This document shows positions 16,981 to 25,119 of a DNA stretch of 64,000 nucleotides, piece by piece. The notes under the pieces were generated by a model, which saw nothing but the letters and a program-made list of their open reading frames with translations, made no database searches and was not told the origin of the DNA. A program made the position numbers and the translations under genes. Every line of letters starts with the position of its first letter. The first letter of the stretch is position 1. This DNA comes from Streptomyces sp. ISL-10 (GTDB taxonomy: Bacteria; Actinomycetota; Actinomycetes; Streptomycetales; Streptomycetaceae), in assembly GCF_018614575.1 (NCBI RefSeq), contig NZ_JAGGOJ010000018.1, positions 124,001 to 188,000 of the forward strand, written 5' to 3'.

Positions 16981-17436
16981 ATGGCGTGGGACGAGTGGGA
17001 GCAGATCAAAGCCGATGTGGGCAATCGGCAGTCCGAGGCGATGCAGATCAACCACGTCCCGGTGGAACCAGGTCCCTCAGTCAGCGCCGTGACCGGCGGC
17101 CTCGCGTCCAGCAAGAAGGCGTGGCTCACGGCCGGCGACGGCGTCGGCTCCCTGCGCAAGAGCATCGGCGACGCGCTGACCAAGCTGGAGACGGGTCAAG
17201 CCGGGCTCGGCGCACAGTCGGGGTGCCAGAGCGCGGCGGCGCAGAAGGAGCTGTACGAGTCCTGGAAGCGGTACGGCAAGGACGTCAGCAAGCGGTGTGG
17301 ATCCCTCCAGAAGATCCTCGAGCAGGTGGGTCACGACCTGCTGATGACCGATGAGGCGGTCAAGACCGAAGTCGACAAGCTGAAGGCGCAGTACGCGGAC
17401 ACGGACGCCGTCGGCGGCCAGGCGAAGGACCGGTGA
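16981..17436 (+). CDS. WXG100-like / ESX-type alpha-helical protein
   Basis: A 151-aa all-helical protein starting MAWDEWEQIKADVG. It has the size-class and heptad pattern of WXG100/LXG-like substrates or their N-terminal domains (helices about 40-75 and 80-135), although a strict central W-x-G is not present. One could be hidden in the DEW or ESW (residue about 90) segments. It has no signal peptide. Its stop overlaps the GTG of the DUF1023 hydrolase gene (GTGA), so the two are coupled. Context suggests it supports export or folding of the next protein; this is inference. Confidence 0.7.
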   Translation: MAWDEWEQIKADVGNRQSEAMQINHVPVEPGPSVSAVTGGLASSKKAWLTAGDGVGSLRKSIGDALTKLETGQAGLGAQSGCQSAAAQKELYESWKRYGKDVSKRCGSLQKILEQVGHDLLMTDEAVKTEVDKLKAQYADTDAVGGQAKDR

Positions 17437-19274
17437 CGACGGGCGTGGACTACAGCACCCTCAAGGCCCTCATGCCCTCGGAGTTCGAGGAAGCCGCCGA
17501 CGGATACCGCTCCAAGAGCGAGATGGCCCAGACGGCCAAGGATCACATCGAGAACACCGTCGCCACAGGAATGCGCAAGGTGCTGCGGGGTCAGGCGGCA
17601 GAGACGACACAGAAGCAACTCCGGGCTCTGGCAGAGAACTTCCTCTACATCCAGACCGAGTGCGGTGTGATCAGTACGGCCCTCAACGGATTCGCCTTCG
17701 ACATGGCGGCCGCCAAGCGGAAGCTGGACGCGGCGATCGAGGACGCGCGGGCGGACGGCTGCACGGTGAACCCGGACGGCTCGGTCACGTATCCAGCGGG
17801 CAAGAAGCCCGGCGACGAGAAGATCACTGATGGCGGCACGGTGGCCGGGAGTGCCGGAGGTAGCCAGACGTCCGATGCCCTGGAGCGCCAGGCAGCGAAC
17901 ATCCACCCGAACCCGAACTACGGCAAGGCGATGGCGTACGCGAACCGAATCGCCGATGCGCTGAAGGAAGCAACGGACGCGGATGCGAAGTGGGCGCCGA
18001 AAATACGGGCCCTCAAGGCCGACGACGACCTGACCGTGTCCGCCCGGGACTGGACGGACGTCACGTCGGACACGAGCGGCGTACGCAAGGCGGCCGACCC
18101 TTACCTGGACACGATCAAGGGGCCGCCCAAGAGCGACTGGCCGCAGGACAACGCCCGGTGGTGGAACGGCCTTTCCGAGGAGGAGCGCGCCGCCTACGTC
18201 TTTATGAACCCCGCGAGCGTCGGAGCGCTCGACGGCCTTCCCGCCGACGTGCGTGACGACGCGAACCGTACCGTGCTCGCGGAAGAGCGCGGCGCCCAGC
18301 AGGCGAAGGTGGACGCCTGGCTCAAGAAGGAGCCCGAGCACTACAAGCCCTACATCAGCCCGATCACGGGCCGCGAGGTGAAGGGCGCGATGGTCCCGAC
18401 CGAGGAGTGGAAGGAGTGGAACGAGAAGAAGGAGCAACTCGAGAACGGCCTCAAGGGCATGGACGCGATCCAGAGCCGTTTCGACACCTACACCAGTGAG
18501 AACAAGCGCCCTTATCTGCTCGGCTTCGACGACAACAATCTGGGGCACGCCATCGTTTCCATCGGAAATCCGGACACCGCCGACAACGTGGTGACGTACG
18601 TGCCCGGGACGTTCGCCAAGCTGGAGTCGATAGACGGAGACATCCGCAGGGCGGAGCTTCTCCAGGACCAGGCAGAGCGCACCGATCCCAGCCGTTCGAC
18701 GGCGTCGATCGTGTGGCTCGGTTACGACGCCCCGCAAAGCATCATGACCGATGCGACGGAGACCAAGTGGGCCGACGAGGCACAGGAGCCACTGAGCAAC
18801 TTCGTGCACGGCATCCAGGAGGCCAACGGCGGCGAAGTGAAGCAGACACTCCTGGGGCACAGCTATGGGTCCCTGGTGGCCGGCCAGACTCTGCGGGACA
18901 ACCTGGACCTGCCGGTCGACAACGCGATCATGGTGGGCAGTCCGGGCGTGGGCGTGGATCACGCGAAGGACCTGAACATCCCGGCGGACCATGTCTGGGC
19001 GGCCACCGCCAAGAACGACCTCATCAACCTCGCCCCGCCTCCGGCAGGCCCTCTGGCACCCCTCAACCCAGAGGCGTACATGGAGCTTTTCGACGACCAC
19101 TCGATCGTCCACGGAACCGACCCGGTCTCCGACGAGTTCGGCGGCAGGGTCTTCGACGTCCCCGACGGGAAGCTGCCTGGCGCGGGCTGGGAGATGATGC
19201 CCGCGCACTCCCAGTACTGGGAGGAAAAGCCCCTCAGGAGCCTGGCGAATATCGTTACCGGAGGACAGCCGTGA
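17433..19274 (+). CDS. DUF1023 alpha/beta-hydrolase with long helical N-terminal region
   Basis: A 613-aa protein. The first 230 residues or so are helical and WXG/LXG-like (KALMPSEFEEAADGYRSK; FAFDMAAAKRKLDAAIEDA), resembling the N-terminal export regions of ESX-linked effectors. The C-terminal part (about 350-590) is a DUF1023 alpha/beta-hydrolase with ASIVWLGYDAPQ and the nucleophile elbow LLGHSYGSLVAG. A candidate acid residue and late His (DDHSIVHG) follow. There is no classical signal peptide. It is sandwiched by GTGA overlaps between the WXG-like gene and the lipoprotein gene. The likely action is hydrolysis of an ester outside or at the envelope; the substrate is unknown. Confidence 0.85.
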   Translation: MTTGVDYSTLKALMPSEFEEAADGYRSKSEMAQTAKDHIENTVATGMRKVLRGQAAETTQKQLRALAENFLYIQTECGVISTALNGFAFDMAAAKRKLDAAIEDARADGCTVNPDGSVTYPAGKKPGDEKITDGGTVAGSAGGSQTSDALERQAANIHPNPNYGKAMAYANRIADALKEATDADAKWAPKIRALKADDDLTVSARDWTDVTSDTSGVRKAADPYLDTIKGPPKSDWPQDNARWWNGLSEEERAAYVFMNPASVGALDGLPADVRDDANRTVLAEERGAQQAKVDAWLKKEPEHYKPYISPITGREVKGAMVPTEEWKEWNEKKEQLENGLKGMDAIQSRFDTYTSENKRPYLLGFDDNNLGHAIVSIGNPDTADNVVTYVPGTFAKLESIDGDIRRAELLQDQAERTDPSRSTASIVWLGYDAPQSIMTDATETKWADEAQEPLSNFVHGIQEANGGEVKQTLLGHSYGSLVAGQTLRDNLDLPVDNAIMVGSPGVGVDHAKDLNIPADHVWAATAKNDLINLAPPPAGPLAPLNPEAYMELFDDHSIVHGTDPVSDEFGGRVFDVPDGKLPGAGWEMMPAHSQYWEEKPLRSLANIVTGGQP

Positions 19275-20236
19275 ATCTACGCAAAGTAATCCCGGCTGCC
19301 GCACTGCTGGCCATGACGATCGTGGTGACCGGGTGCGGGTCGCAGGAGGACGGACAGGAAGACGGCGGAGAAACACCGAAGCAGGTCACGATGAATGAGC
19401 AGCAGGCGATCGACCGGGCAGAGGAGATCATCCACCAGGCGGTGGACGGCATGTCTCCCAAGCCGACCCTGGAACCTACGGGTCTTGAGGCCGTCGGCCC
19501 CTGCATCGCCAGGGACGACCACGGGCCTGACGACCGACTACAGGTCACCGTCGCCTACAAGCTGACCGGTGTTCCGGGGTCCGAGGCCAAGAAGCTCGTG
19601 CGCCAGGCGCGAGACGCCTGGCTGAAGCAGGGCTACACGTACAACTCGTCGGGCGAGGACGACTGGTCCGGCCCCTTTCCGTCGGTCTACATGCGTACGG
19701 AGCCCGACGACTTCTGGATGGACGCCATGACCGGCGTCGTGGATCGCGCCAAGGGCGAGGGCCTCGCATCCCTCGGCGTGACGTCGCCCTGTTTCCTCCC
19801 GCCGGGCCAGTCCACGGCATCGACCACCGCAGACCCCGCCGCGCTGGAGACCCCACAGGCCGACGATCCCGCCGGACGCCGCGCCCTCGCCCACTCCAGC
19901 CGGATCTACGACGCTTTGCGGGTCAGCTCGGCTCCCCCACAGCCCGGAGAAGGCCTCAGCACCATCCGGGACACGTCCGGCACCTCGGTCCATCACACAT
20001 GGTCGACCGAGCCTCTGCCGGAAGCCGAGACGGTACGGGCCCTGGCGCGGGCTCAGGCCTACTTCCAGAGCGCGGGCTGGAGCGTGCGCCACGTACCGAC
20101 GGGGGCGGGCACCCCCGCCGTGTTCGCCCGCAACCCCGAAGAAGGCACGATCGCACAGGTCGCACCCTCGACCACCGGCACGGTGCGCATCGCGGTCACG
20201 ACACCTGGCTCCGGTCCCGCGCACACGGACGCCTGA
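19271..20236 (+). CDS. Lipoprotein of unknown function
   Basis: A 321-aa predicted lipoprotein. The signal peptide ends with the lipobox VVTGC, cysteine at residue 22. The mature protein has two similar-sized halves separated by a Thr/Ala/Pro-rich linker (about 180-205). Each half has an alpha/beta pattern that alternates R-A-x-A-Y/W helices with GYTYNSSG- and GWSVRHVP-type strands, suggesting a duplicated fold, though similarity is weak by eye. The GTG start overlaps the preceding stop (GTGA). It probably partners with the DUF1023 hydrolase at the membrane surface. Confidence 0.78.
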   Translation: MNLRKVIPAAALLAMTIVVTGCGSQEDGQEDGGETPKQVTMNEQQAIDRAEEIIHQAVDGMSPKPTLEPTGLEAVGPCIARDDHGPDDRLQVTVAYKLTGVPGSEAKKLVRQARDAWLKQGYTYNSSGEDDWSGPFPSVYMRTEPDDFWMDAMTGVVDRAKGEGLASLGVTSPCFLPPGQSTASTTADPAALETPQADDPAGRRALAHSSRIYDALRVSSAPPQPGEGLSTIRDTSGTSVHHTWSTEPLPEAETVRALARAQAYFQSAGWSVRHVPTGAGTPAVFARNPEEGTIAQVAPSTTGTVRIAVTTPGSGPAHTDA

Positions 20237-20242
20237 CGACGC

Positions 20243-20259
20243 CGCCTCGGGGGGAGGCG
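20243..20259 (+). terminator. Short hairpin after the lipoprotein gene
   Basis: A 6-bp GC stem (CGCCTC/GAGGCG) with a G-rich loop lies 7 bp after the lipoprotein stop. It is a plausible but weak terminator for the WXG-like/DUF1023 operon. Confidence 0.45.
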
Positions 20260-20334
20260 TACTCCTTCAGAGGCGCTGAGGGACGAAGGGACCGGCCGGC
20301 GCAGGGCCGGACATGGCGCGGGGGCGGGAACGGC

Positions 20335-20367
20335 TGTGGCCGGTGAGCAGAGCACCCACCGGCCACA
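20335..20367 (-). terminator. purA terminator hairpin
   Basis: A perfect 11-bp inverted repeat (TGTGGCCGGTG and its complement) with an 11-nt loop sits just beyond the purA stop codon on the leftward strand. Confidence 0.7.
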
Positions 20368-20375
20368 CGCCCGTC

Positions 20376-21659
20376 CTACAGGAAGGAGTTGATCTCGATC
20401 GTCTCGGTCCGGCCCGGGCCGACGCCGATAGCGGAGATCGGCGCGCCCGACATCTCCTCCAGCGCCTTCACGTAGTCCTGCGCGTTCTTCGGCAGGTCGT
20501 CGAAGGTCTTCGCCTTGGTGATGTCCTCCGACCAGCCCGGCAGCATCTCGTACACCGGCTTCGCGTGGTGGAAGTCCGTCTGCGAGTACGGCAGCTCCTC
20601 GACGCGCTTGCCGTCGATCTCGTACGCCACGCAGACCGGGATCTGCTCCCAGCCGGTCAGCACGTCCAGCTTGGTGAGGAAGAAGTCCGTGAGGCCGTTG
20701 ACCCGGGTCGCGTAGCGCGCGATGACCGCGTCGAACCAGCCGCAGCGGCGGTCGCGACCGGTGGTGACGCCCCGCTCGCCGCCGATGCGGCGCAGCGCCT
20801 CGCCGTCCTCGTCGAACAGCTCGGTCGGGAACGGGCCGGCGCCGACGCGGGTCGTGTACGCCTTGAGGATGCCGATGACCCGGCTGATCTTCGTCGGTCC
20901 CACGCCCGCGCCGGTGCAGGCGCCGCCCGCGGTCGGGTTGGAGGAGGTGACGAAGGGGTACGTGCCGTGGTCGACGTCCAGCAGCGTGCCCTGGCCGCCC
21001 TCGAAGAGGACGACCTTGCCCTCGTCGATGGCGTCGTTCAGGATCAGCGTGGTGTCGGCGACGTACGGCTTGATCTGCTCCGCGTACTGGAGCATCTCCT
21101 CGACGATCCTGGCCGGCTCGATCGCGCGCCGGTTGAAGACCTTGGCGAGCAGCTGGTTCTTGGACTCCAGCGCCGCCTCCACCTTCTGGGTCAGGATCGA
21201 CTCGTCGTAGAGGTCCTGGACGCGGATGCCGGTGCGGTTGATCTTGTCGGCGTACGTCGGGCCGATGCCGCGGCCGGTCGTGCCGATCTTGCGCTTACCA
21301 AGGAACCGTTCCGTCACCTTGTCGATGGTGACGTTGTACGGAGTGATCAGGTGGGCGTTTCCGCTGATCAGCAGCTTGCTCGTGTCGACGCCGCGGTCGT
21401 TCAGCCCGCTCAGCTCGGAGAGCAGAACCGCAGGGTCCACGACGACGCCGTTGCCGATGACCGGAGTACATCCGGGCGAGAGGATTCCGGAAGGGAGGAG
21501 ATGCAGCGCATACTTCTGGTCGCCGACGACCACCGTGTGGCCGGCGTTGTTGCCACCCTGGTAACGCACCACGTAGTCCACGGATCCACCGAGGAGGTCG
21601 GTGGCCTTTCCCTTGCCCTCGTCACCCCACTGAGCACCGAGCAGCACAAGTGCGGGCAC
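20376..21659 (-). CDS. purA: Adenylosuccinate synthetase
   Basis: A 427-aa enzyme that joins IMP and aspartate with GTP hydrolysis to give adenylosuccinate, the first committed step to AMP. The GTP-binding loop GAQWGDEGKGK (residues 8-18), the YQGGNNAGHTVVV IMP loop and the GRGIGPTYADK segment are all present, and length is standard. GTG 21659 is the start, giving the usual MPALVLLGAQWGDEGK N-terminus. It is transcribed alone; the upstream gap contains a striking hairpin before the divergent diacylglycerol-kinase-like gene. Confidence 0.97.
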   Translation of the reverse strand: MPALVLLGAQWGDEGKGKATDLLGGSVDYVVRYQGGNNAGHTVVVGDQKYALHLLPSGILSPGCTPVIGNGVVVDPAVLLSELSGLNDRGVDTSKLLISGNAHLITPYNVTIDKVTERFLGKRKIGTTGRGIGPTYADKINRTGIRVQDLYDESILTQKVEAALESKNQLLAKVFNRRAIEPARIVEEMLQYAEQIKPYVADTTLILNDAIDEGKVVLFEGGQGTLLDVDHGTYPFVTSSNPTAGGACTGAGVGPTKISRVIGILKAYTTRVGAGPFPTELFDEDGEALRRIGGERGVTTGRDRRCGWFDAVIARYATRVNGLTDFFLTKLDVLTGWEQIPVCVAYEIDGKRVEELPYSQTDFHHAKPVYEMLPGWSEDITKAKTFDDLPKNAQDYVKALEEMSGAPISAIGVGPGRTETIEINSFL

Positions 21660-21750
21660 AGGCGTACACCCCTTCCGGGTGGGGCAAGACCAAGGTCAGG
21701 GGGCCGAAGCCGTGCCTGAGTATTCGGACCGGTTGCCCCGGAATAGACGA

Positions 21751-21778
21751 AGCCCCTGGCGCAATAGCGCAAGGGGCT
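21751..21778. promoter_or_regulatory. Strong hairpin in the purA / DAGK divergent gap
   Basis: The arms AGCCCCT and AGGGGCT enclose a second GCGC/GCGC stem and a 4-nt AATA loop, with a single mismatch between the stems. It resembles an intrinsic terminator but lies between two divergent genes, so it must fall in the leader of one of them or insulate the two promoters. Confidence 0.55.
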
Positions 21779-21812
21779 CTTGCACAAAGATGCTACCCGA
21801 GGAAGGACCGAG

Positions 21813-22655
21813 GTGTCGGATCACGACCAGCTGCTGGTGGTCATCGACCCGGTCGCCCGCCGAATGGACGGCGAGTCCGTACGTATCGCGAAAGATGTGC
21901 TGTGCGGGGGCTCGGAGGCGAAAATCTGTCTGCCCGACGGGCCGGAGGAATTTGCCAGGGCCCTCGCGCGGCGGGGCCAGCGGCGGCCGGTCGTGGTCGG
22001 CGACGACCGCGCGCTGCTGCGCGCCGTCGGCCTGCTGCACCGCGACCGCTGGCTCGGGGACGGCGCGCTCGCGCTGGTCCCCGTGGGCGCCGCGGTGCAG
22101 CTGGCGCACTCGCTCGGCGTGCCCGCCGGGCCGGTCGCGGCGGCGCGGGCGGTGCTCGACGGCGTGGCGCGCCGGCTGGATCTGCTGGTCGACGAGTCCG
22201 ACGGCGTGGTGCTGGGCGGCCTGTCGATCCCGGCGGTACGGGCGGCGGCTCGGGCCGAGGCGTCCGTGTGGAACGCCTGCCGTTCGCTGGTCCGCACCCT
22301 GGTGCGCCCCGCTCCGCCGTCACCGGCGGCGCGGCGCGTGCACCGGCTGCGAGTGGAGGCGGACGGGGTCCTGCTGACGGACCTGGACCGCCCGGTCGAG
22401 GGCGTGAGCGTCCGGGCGGACCGCGACGGTCGCGCGGAGATCCTCGTCCGGCATCCCGCCATCCCGGAGCCGGTCCGCACCAGCGCTTTGACGGTGACGG
22501 TGTCGGGCCCCGACTTCCGCTACCGCGCGGACACCCATGTGACGGGCCCGGTCCGCACCCGCACCTGGACGGTGCGGCCGGGGGCCTGGGGGCTGACGCT
22601 ACCGGTGACCGCAGGGGCGGAGAGCTGGACGGAGAGCCGTCAGGACGGGCCGTAG
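21813..22655 (+). CDS. Diacylglycerol kinase-like lipid kinase
   Basis: A 280-aa protein related to the DAGK/sphingosine-kinase catalytic fold. It opens with DHDQLLVVIDPVARR and has the VVVGDDRALLRAVGLLHR nucleotide-site region, where the usual GGDGT is replaced by GDDR. It also has a LGDGALALVPVGAAVQLAHSLGVP segment that matches the DAGK LGIIPLGTGNDLARSLGIP motif in position. The rest is a beta-rich C-terminal half. The altered glycine motif means activity is uncertain. The GTG start has a GAGGAAGGA site 5-6 bp upstream. An upstream TTG/ATG frame begins inside the hairpin tail and is less likely. Confidence 0.8.
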   Translation: MSDHDQLLVVIDPVARRMDGESVRIAKDVLCGGSEAKICLPDGPEEFARALARRGQRRPVVVGDDRALLRAVGLLHRDRWLGDGALALVPVGAAVQLAHSLGVPAGPVAAARAVLDGVARRLDLLVDESDGVVLGGLSIPAVRAAARAEASVWNACRSLVRTLVRPAPPSPAARRVHRLRVEADGVLLTDLDRPVEGVSVRADRDGRAEILVRHPAIPEPVRTSALTVTVSGPDFRYRADTHVTGPVRTRTWTVRPGAWGLTLPVTAGAESWTESRQDGP

Positions 22656-22679
22656 AGCCGCCGTCGCTGCCCTCGGGGA

Positions 22680-23110
22680 CTCCGTCCCGAACCGCCGCGC
22701 CTCAAGCGCCGGCGGGCTGGTTTTCGGCCCCCTCCCCTGGCTTCGCCGGTGCCTGCGCCCGCCAGGCCGCAGGGGTGAGGCTCGCGGACTCTGACCCGCC
22801 CCGAACGGTCCCTCTCGGGAGCTCTGCCACCGAACGCCTCAAACGCCCGCGAGGCCGGGCTCCCCGGGACGGGCGCCCTAGGCATTTCCCGCTGGCTTCG
22901 CCAAGAGCCCCCCGCCCACGGCCGCCAGGCCGTCGACGGCGAGCCGCGCGGGGCTGTTATTCAGCCCGTCCGGCGTTTGAGGACACGGCCGAAGGCCGTA
23001 CAGGGCCTTGGGGCCCAGCCCCGATTTCGGAGGGGGGCGGAGCCCGGCATCTCGAACGCCGACGGGGCTGGATTTCGCGGAGCGAAATCAGCCCGTCCGG
23101 CGATTGAGGA
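22680..23110. repeat. Palindrome-rich intergenic repeat region
   Basis: No gene is apparent. The region carries several GC-rich palindromic elements of interspersed Streptomyces type. These include CACGGCCGCCAGGCCGTCGA (near 22918) and the core GGGCTGGATTTCGC-gga-GCGAAATCAGCCC hairpin (23065-23094), followed by CGTCCGGCGATTGAGG. A second copy of the CAGCCCGTCCGGCGTTTGAGG ending lies near 22962. The same hairpin family recurs at 32647-32706. Confidence 0.7.
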
Positions 23111-23123
23111 CCGGCCGGAGCCC

Positions 23124-23226
23124 GGCGGAGACCGGTACAGGGGCCGGGGCGGAGACCGGTACGGGGCCAGGGCGGAGACCGGTACGGGGCCAGGGCGGAG
23201 ACCGGTACGGGGCCGGGGCGGAGACC
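23124..23226. repeat. Tandem repeat, about 23-bp unit, 4 copies
   Basis: Four nearly identical copies of GGCGGAGACCGGTACGGGGC plus 3 variable bases (CAG/CGG), with a partial fifth, sit just before the stop codon of the P450 gene. Only the first copy differs noticeably (ACAGGGGCC). The array lies outside the coding region. Confidence 0.85.
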
Positions 23227-23234
23227 CAGGGGGC

Positions 23235-24440
23235 TCACAGCTCCACACGCAGCTCCCGCAGGCCGCGGATCACGAACCCCGGCTTCCACTCCGGCTCCGC
23301 GACGAGCCTCATCCGCGGTGCCTCCCGCAGCAGTTCGCCGAACGACGCCGCCAGTTCGATCCGCGCGAGCGGGGCGCCCAGGCAGTAGTGGATGCCCGCT
23401 CCGAAGCTCACGTGCGGGTTGTCGGTGCGCGCGAGGTCCAGGTCGTCCGGGCGGGCGAAGCGCGCGCCGTCACGGTTCGCCGAGCCGAACAGCAGCGCCA
23501 GTTCGGAGCCGCGCGGGACCACCGTCCCGTCGATCTCGATGTCGTCGAGCACCCAGCGCTCGAACAGCTGCAGCGGGGTGTCGTACCGCATCAGTTCTTC
23601 CAAAGCTGTGGACAGAAGCGAGTGGTCGGCCCGCAGCTCCGCCAGCTGCTCGGGGTGGCGGAAGAGCGTCCACCAGCCGTTGGCCGTGGCGTTGACCGTC
23701 GCCTCGTGGCCCGCGTTCAGCAGCAGCACACACGTGGAGACCATCTCCTGCTCACTGAGCCGCTCACCCTCCTCGTGCGCCGCGATGAGCGCCGAGATCA
23801 GGTCCTCGCCCGGCGCCGCCCGCCGCTGGGCGATCAAGTCCCGCAGGTAGGCGCTGAATTCGAGCGAGGCCCGTACCGCCCGCGCCGCCGTCTCCTCGGA
23901 CGGGTTCAGCTCGTACATCCCGCAGATGTCCGCCGACCACGGCCGCAGCAGGCCCCGGTCCGACGCGGGAATGCCGAGCATCTCCGCGATCACCGCGACC
24001 GGCAGCGGCTCGGCGACCTCCGCCAGGAGGTCTCCCCCGCCCGCGCGCCTGAGGTCCGCGACCAGGTCCGCCGCGAGCCGGCGCACCACGGGCTCGAGCG
24101 TCTGCACGGTCCTGGGTGTGAACGCCTTGGTCACCAGGCGCCTGATCCGGGTGTGGTCGGGGGCCTCCAGGTCGAGCAGCCCGTGGTCGCCCAGCGTGTG
24201 GAACGGCTCGTGCGCCGCGGGCGGCGGCGTCCGGCCGAATTCCTCGTGTGTGAAGCGGTGCAGATAGGTGCGTCCGAGCCGTCGGTCGCGCAGCAGCGCC
24301 GACACATCGGCGTGGTGCGGCACCAGGAACTGCCGCGTCGGCTCGAACCAGTGCACCCGGCCCCGCGCCCTCAGCTCGGCGAGGGCCGGATACGGATCGG
24401 CGGCGAAGGCGGGGGACCAGGGTGCGAACGGGACGTCCAT
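23235..24440 (-). CDS. Cytochrome P450 (CYP)
   Basis: A 401-aa soluble bacterial P450. The I-helix motif LLNAGHEATVNATANG carries the usual AGxEAT acid and threonine. ExxR appears as EELMR, and the heme loop FGAGIHYCLGAPLAR (about 346-360) has its cysteine ligand at about 353. It needs ferredoxin partners, which are not encoded here. The substrate cannot be predicted, since no biosynthetic genes are nearby. The ATG has no strong Shine-Dalgarno site and the transcript may be nearly leaderless. The gene is followed directly by a four-copy tandem repeat. Confidence 0.95.
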   Translation of the reverse strand: MDVPFAPWSPAFAADPYPALAELRARGRVHWFEPTRQFLVPHHADVSALLRDRRLGRTYLHRFTHEEFGRTPPPAAHEPFHTLGDHGLLDLEAPDHTRIRRLVTKAFTPRTVQTLEPVVRRLAADLVADLRRAGGGDLLAEVAEPLPVAVIAEMLGIPASDRGLLRPWSADICGMYELNPSEETAARAVRASLEFSAYLRDLIAQRRAAPGEDLISALIAAHEEGERLSEQEMVSTCVLLLNAGHEATVNATANGWWTLFRHPEQLAELRADHSLLSTALEELMRYDTPLQLFERWVLDDIEIDGTVVPRGSELALLFGSANRDGARFARPDDLDLARTDNPHVSFGAGIHYCLGAPLARIELAASFGELLREAPRMRLVAEPEWKPGFVIRGLRELRVEL

Positions 24441-24459
24441 GACGGGACGCTAACCCCGC

Positions 24460-25119
24460 CTACGACGGCGTGACCAGCCTCGCCTCGTACGCGAACACCG
24501 CCGCCTGCGTCCGGTCCCGCAGCCCCAGCTTCACCAGGACCCTGCTCACATGTGTCTTGATCGTGGACTCGGCGACGACCAGGTGGGAGGCGATCTCCGC
24601 GTTCGACAGGCCCTGTGCGATCAGCACCAGGACCTCCGTCTCCCGCTCGGTCAGCTCGCCGACCTGGGTCATCGCGGCCGGGCGCGGATTCTCGGCGAGC
24701 CGGGAGAACTCGGTGATCAGCCGCCGCGTGACCGTCGGCGCGAGCAGCGCCTCGCCCGCCGCGACCACCCGCACCCCGTCGGCGAGCTGCCGGGCGGAGG
24801 CGTCCTTCAGCAGGAAGCCGGACGCCCCGGCCCGCAGCGCCTGGTACACGTACTCGTCCAGGTCGAACGTCGTCAGCACCAGCACCTTCGCCCCGCTGTC
24901 GGCGGCGACGATCTCGCGGGTGGCGTCGATGCCGTTCAGCTCGGGCATGCGGATGTCCATCAGGACGACGTCGGGCGCCAGTTCGGCGACCCGGCGCACG
25001 GCCTCACGGCCGTTGACCGCCTCGCCGACGACCTCGATGTCGGGCATGGCGTTCAACAGGACCGAGAAGCCCTCGCGGACCATGGCCTGGTCGTCGACGA
25101 TGAGCACGCGGATCGTCAT
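24460..25119 (-). CDS. NarL/LuxR-family response regulator (system 1)
   Basis: A 219-aa response regulator. The receiver domain has acidic pocket D9-D10 and phospho-acceptor D55 in VVLMDIRMPELNG. The C-terminal LuxR HTH (about 150-212) has LTEREtEVLvLIAQGLSNAEIA and VVAESTIKTHVSRVLVKL. It overlaps its upstream sensor kinase gene by 4 bp, the mark of a cognate pair. It is closely similar to the second regulator at 26513-27178 over the full length, so the two systems are tandem paralogues. The P450 gene just downstream is a possible but unproven target. Confidence 0.95.
   Translation of the reverse strand: MTIRVLIVDDQAMVREGFSVLLNAMPDIEVVGEAVNGREAVRRVAELAPDVVLMDIRMPELNGIDATREIVAADSGAKVLVLTTFDLDEYVYQALRAGASGFLLKDASARQLADGVRVVAAGEALLAPTVTRRLITEFSRLAENPRPAAMTQVGELTERETEVLVLIAQGLSNAEIASHLVVAESTIKTHVSRVLVKLGLRDRTQAAVFAYEARLVTPS

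Noticed and set aside
20313..21719. Open frame antisense to purA
   Set aside because: purA is complete and highly conserved on the minus strand; the antisense frame shows no domain and follows the codon bias of purA.
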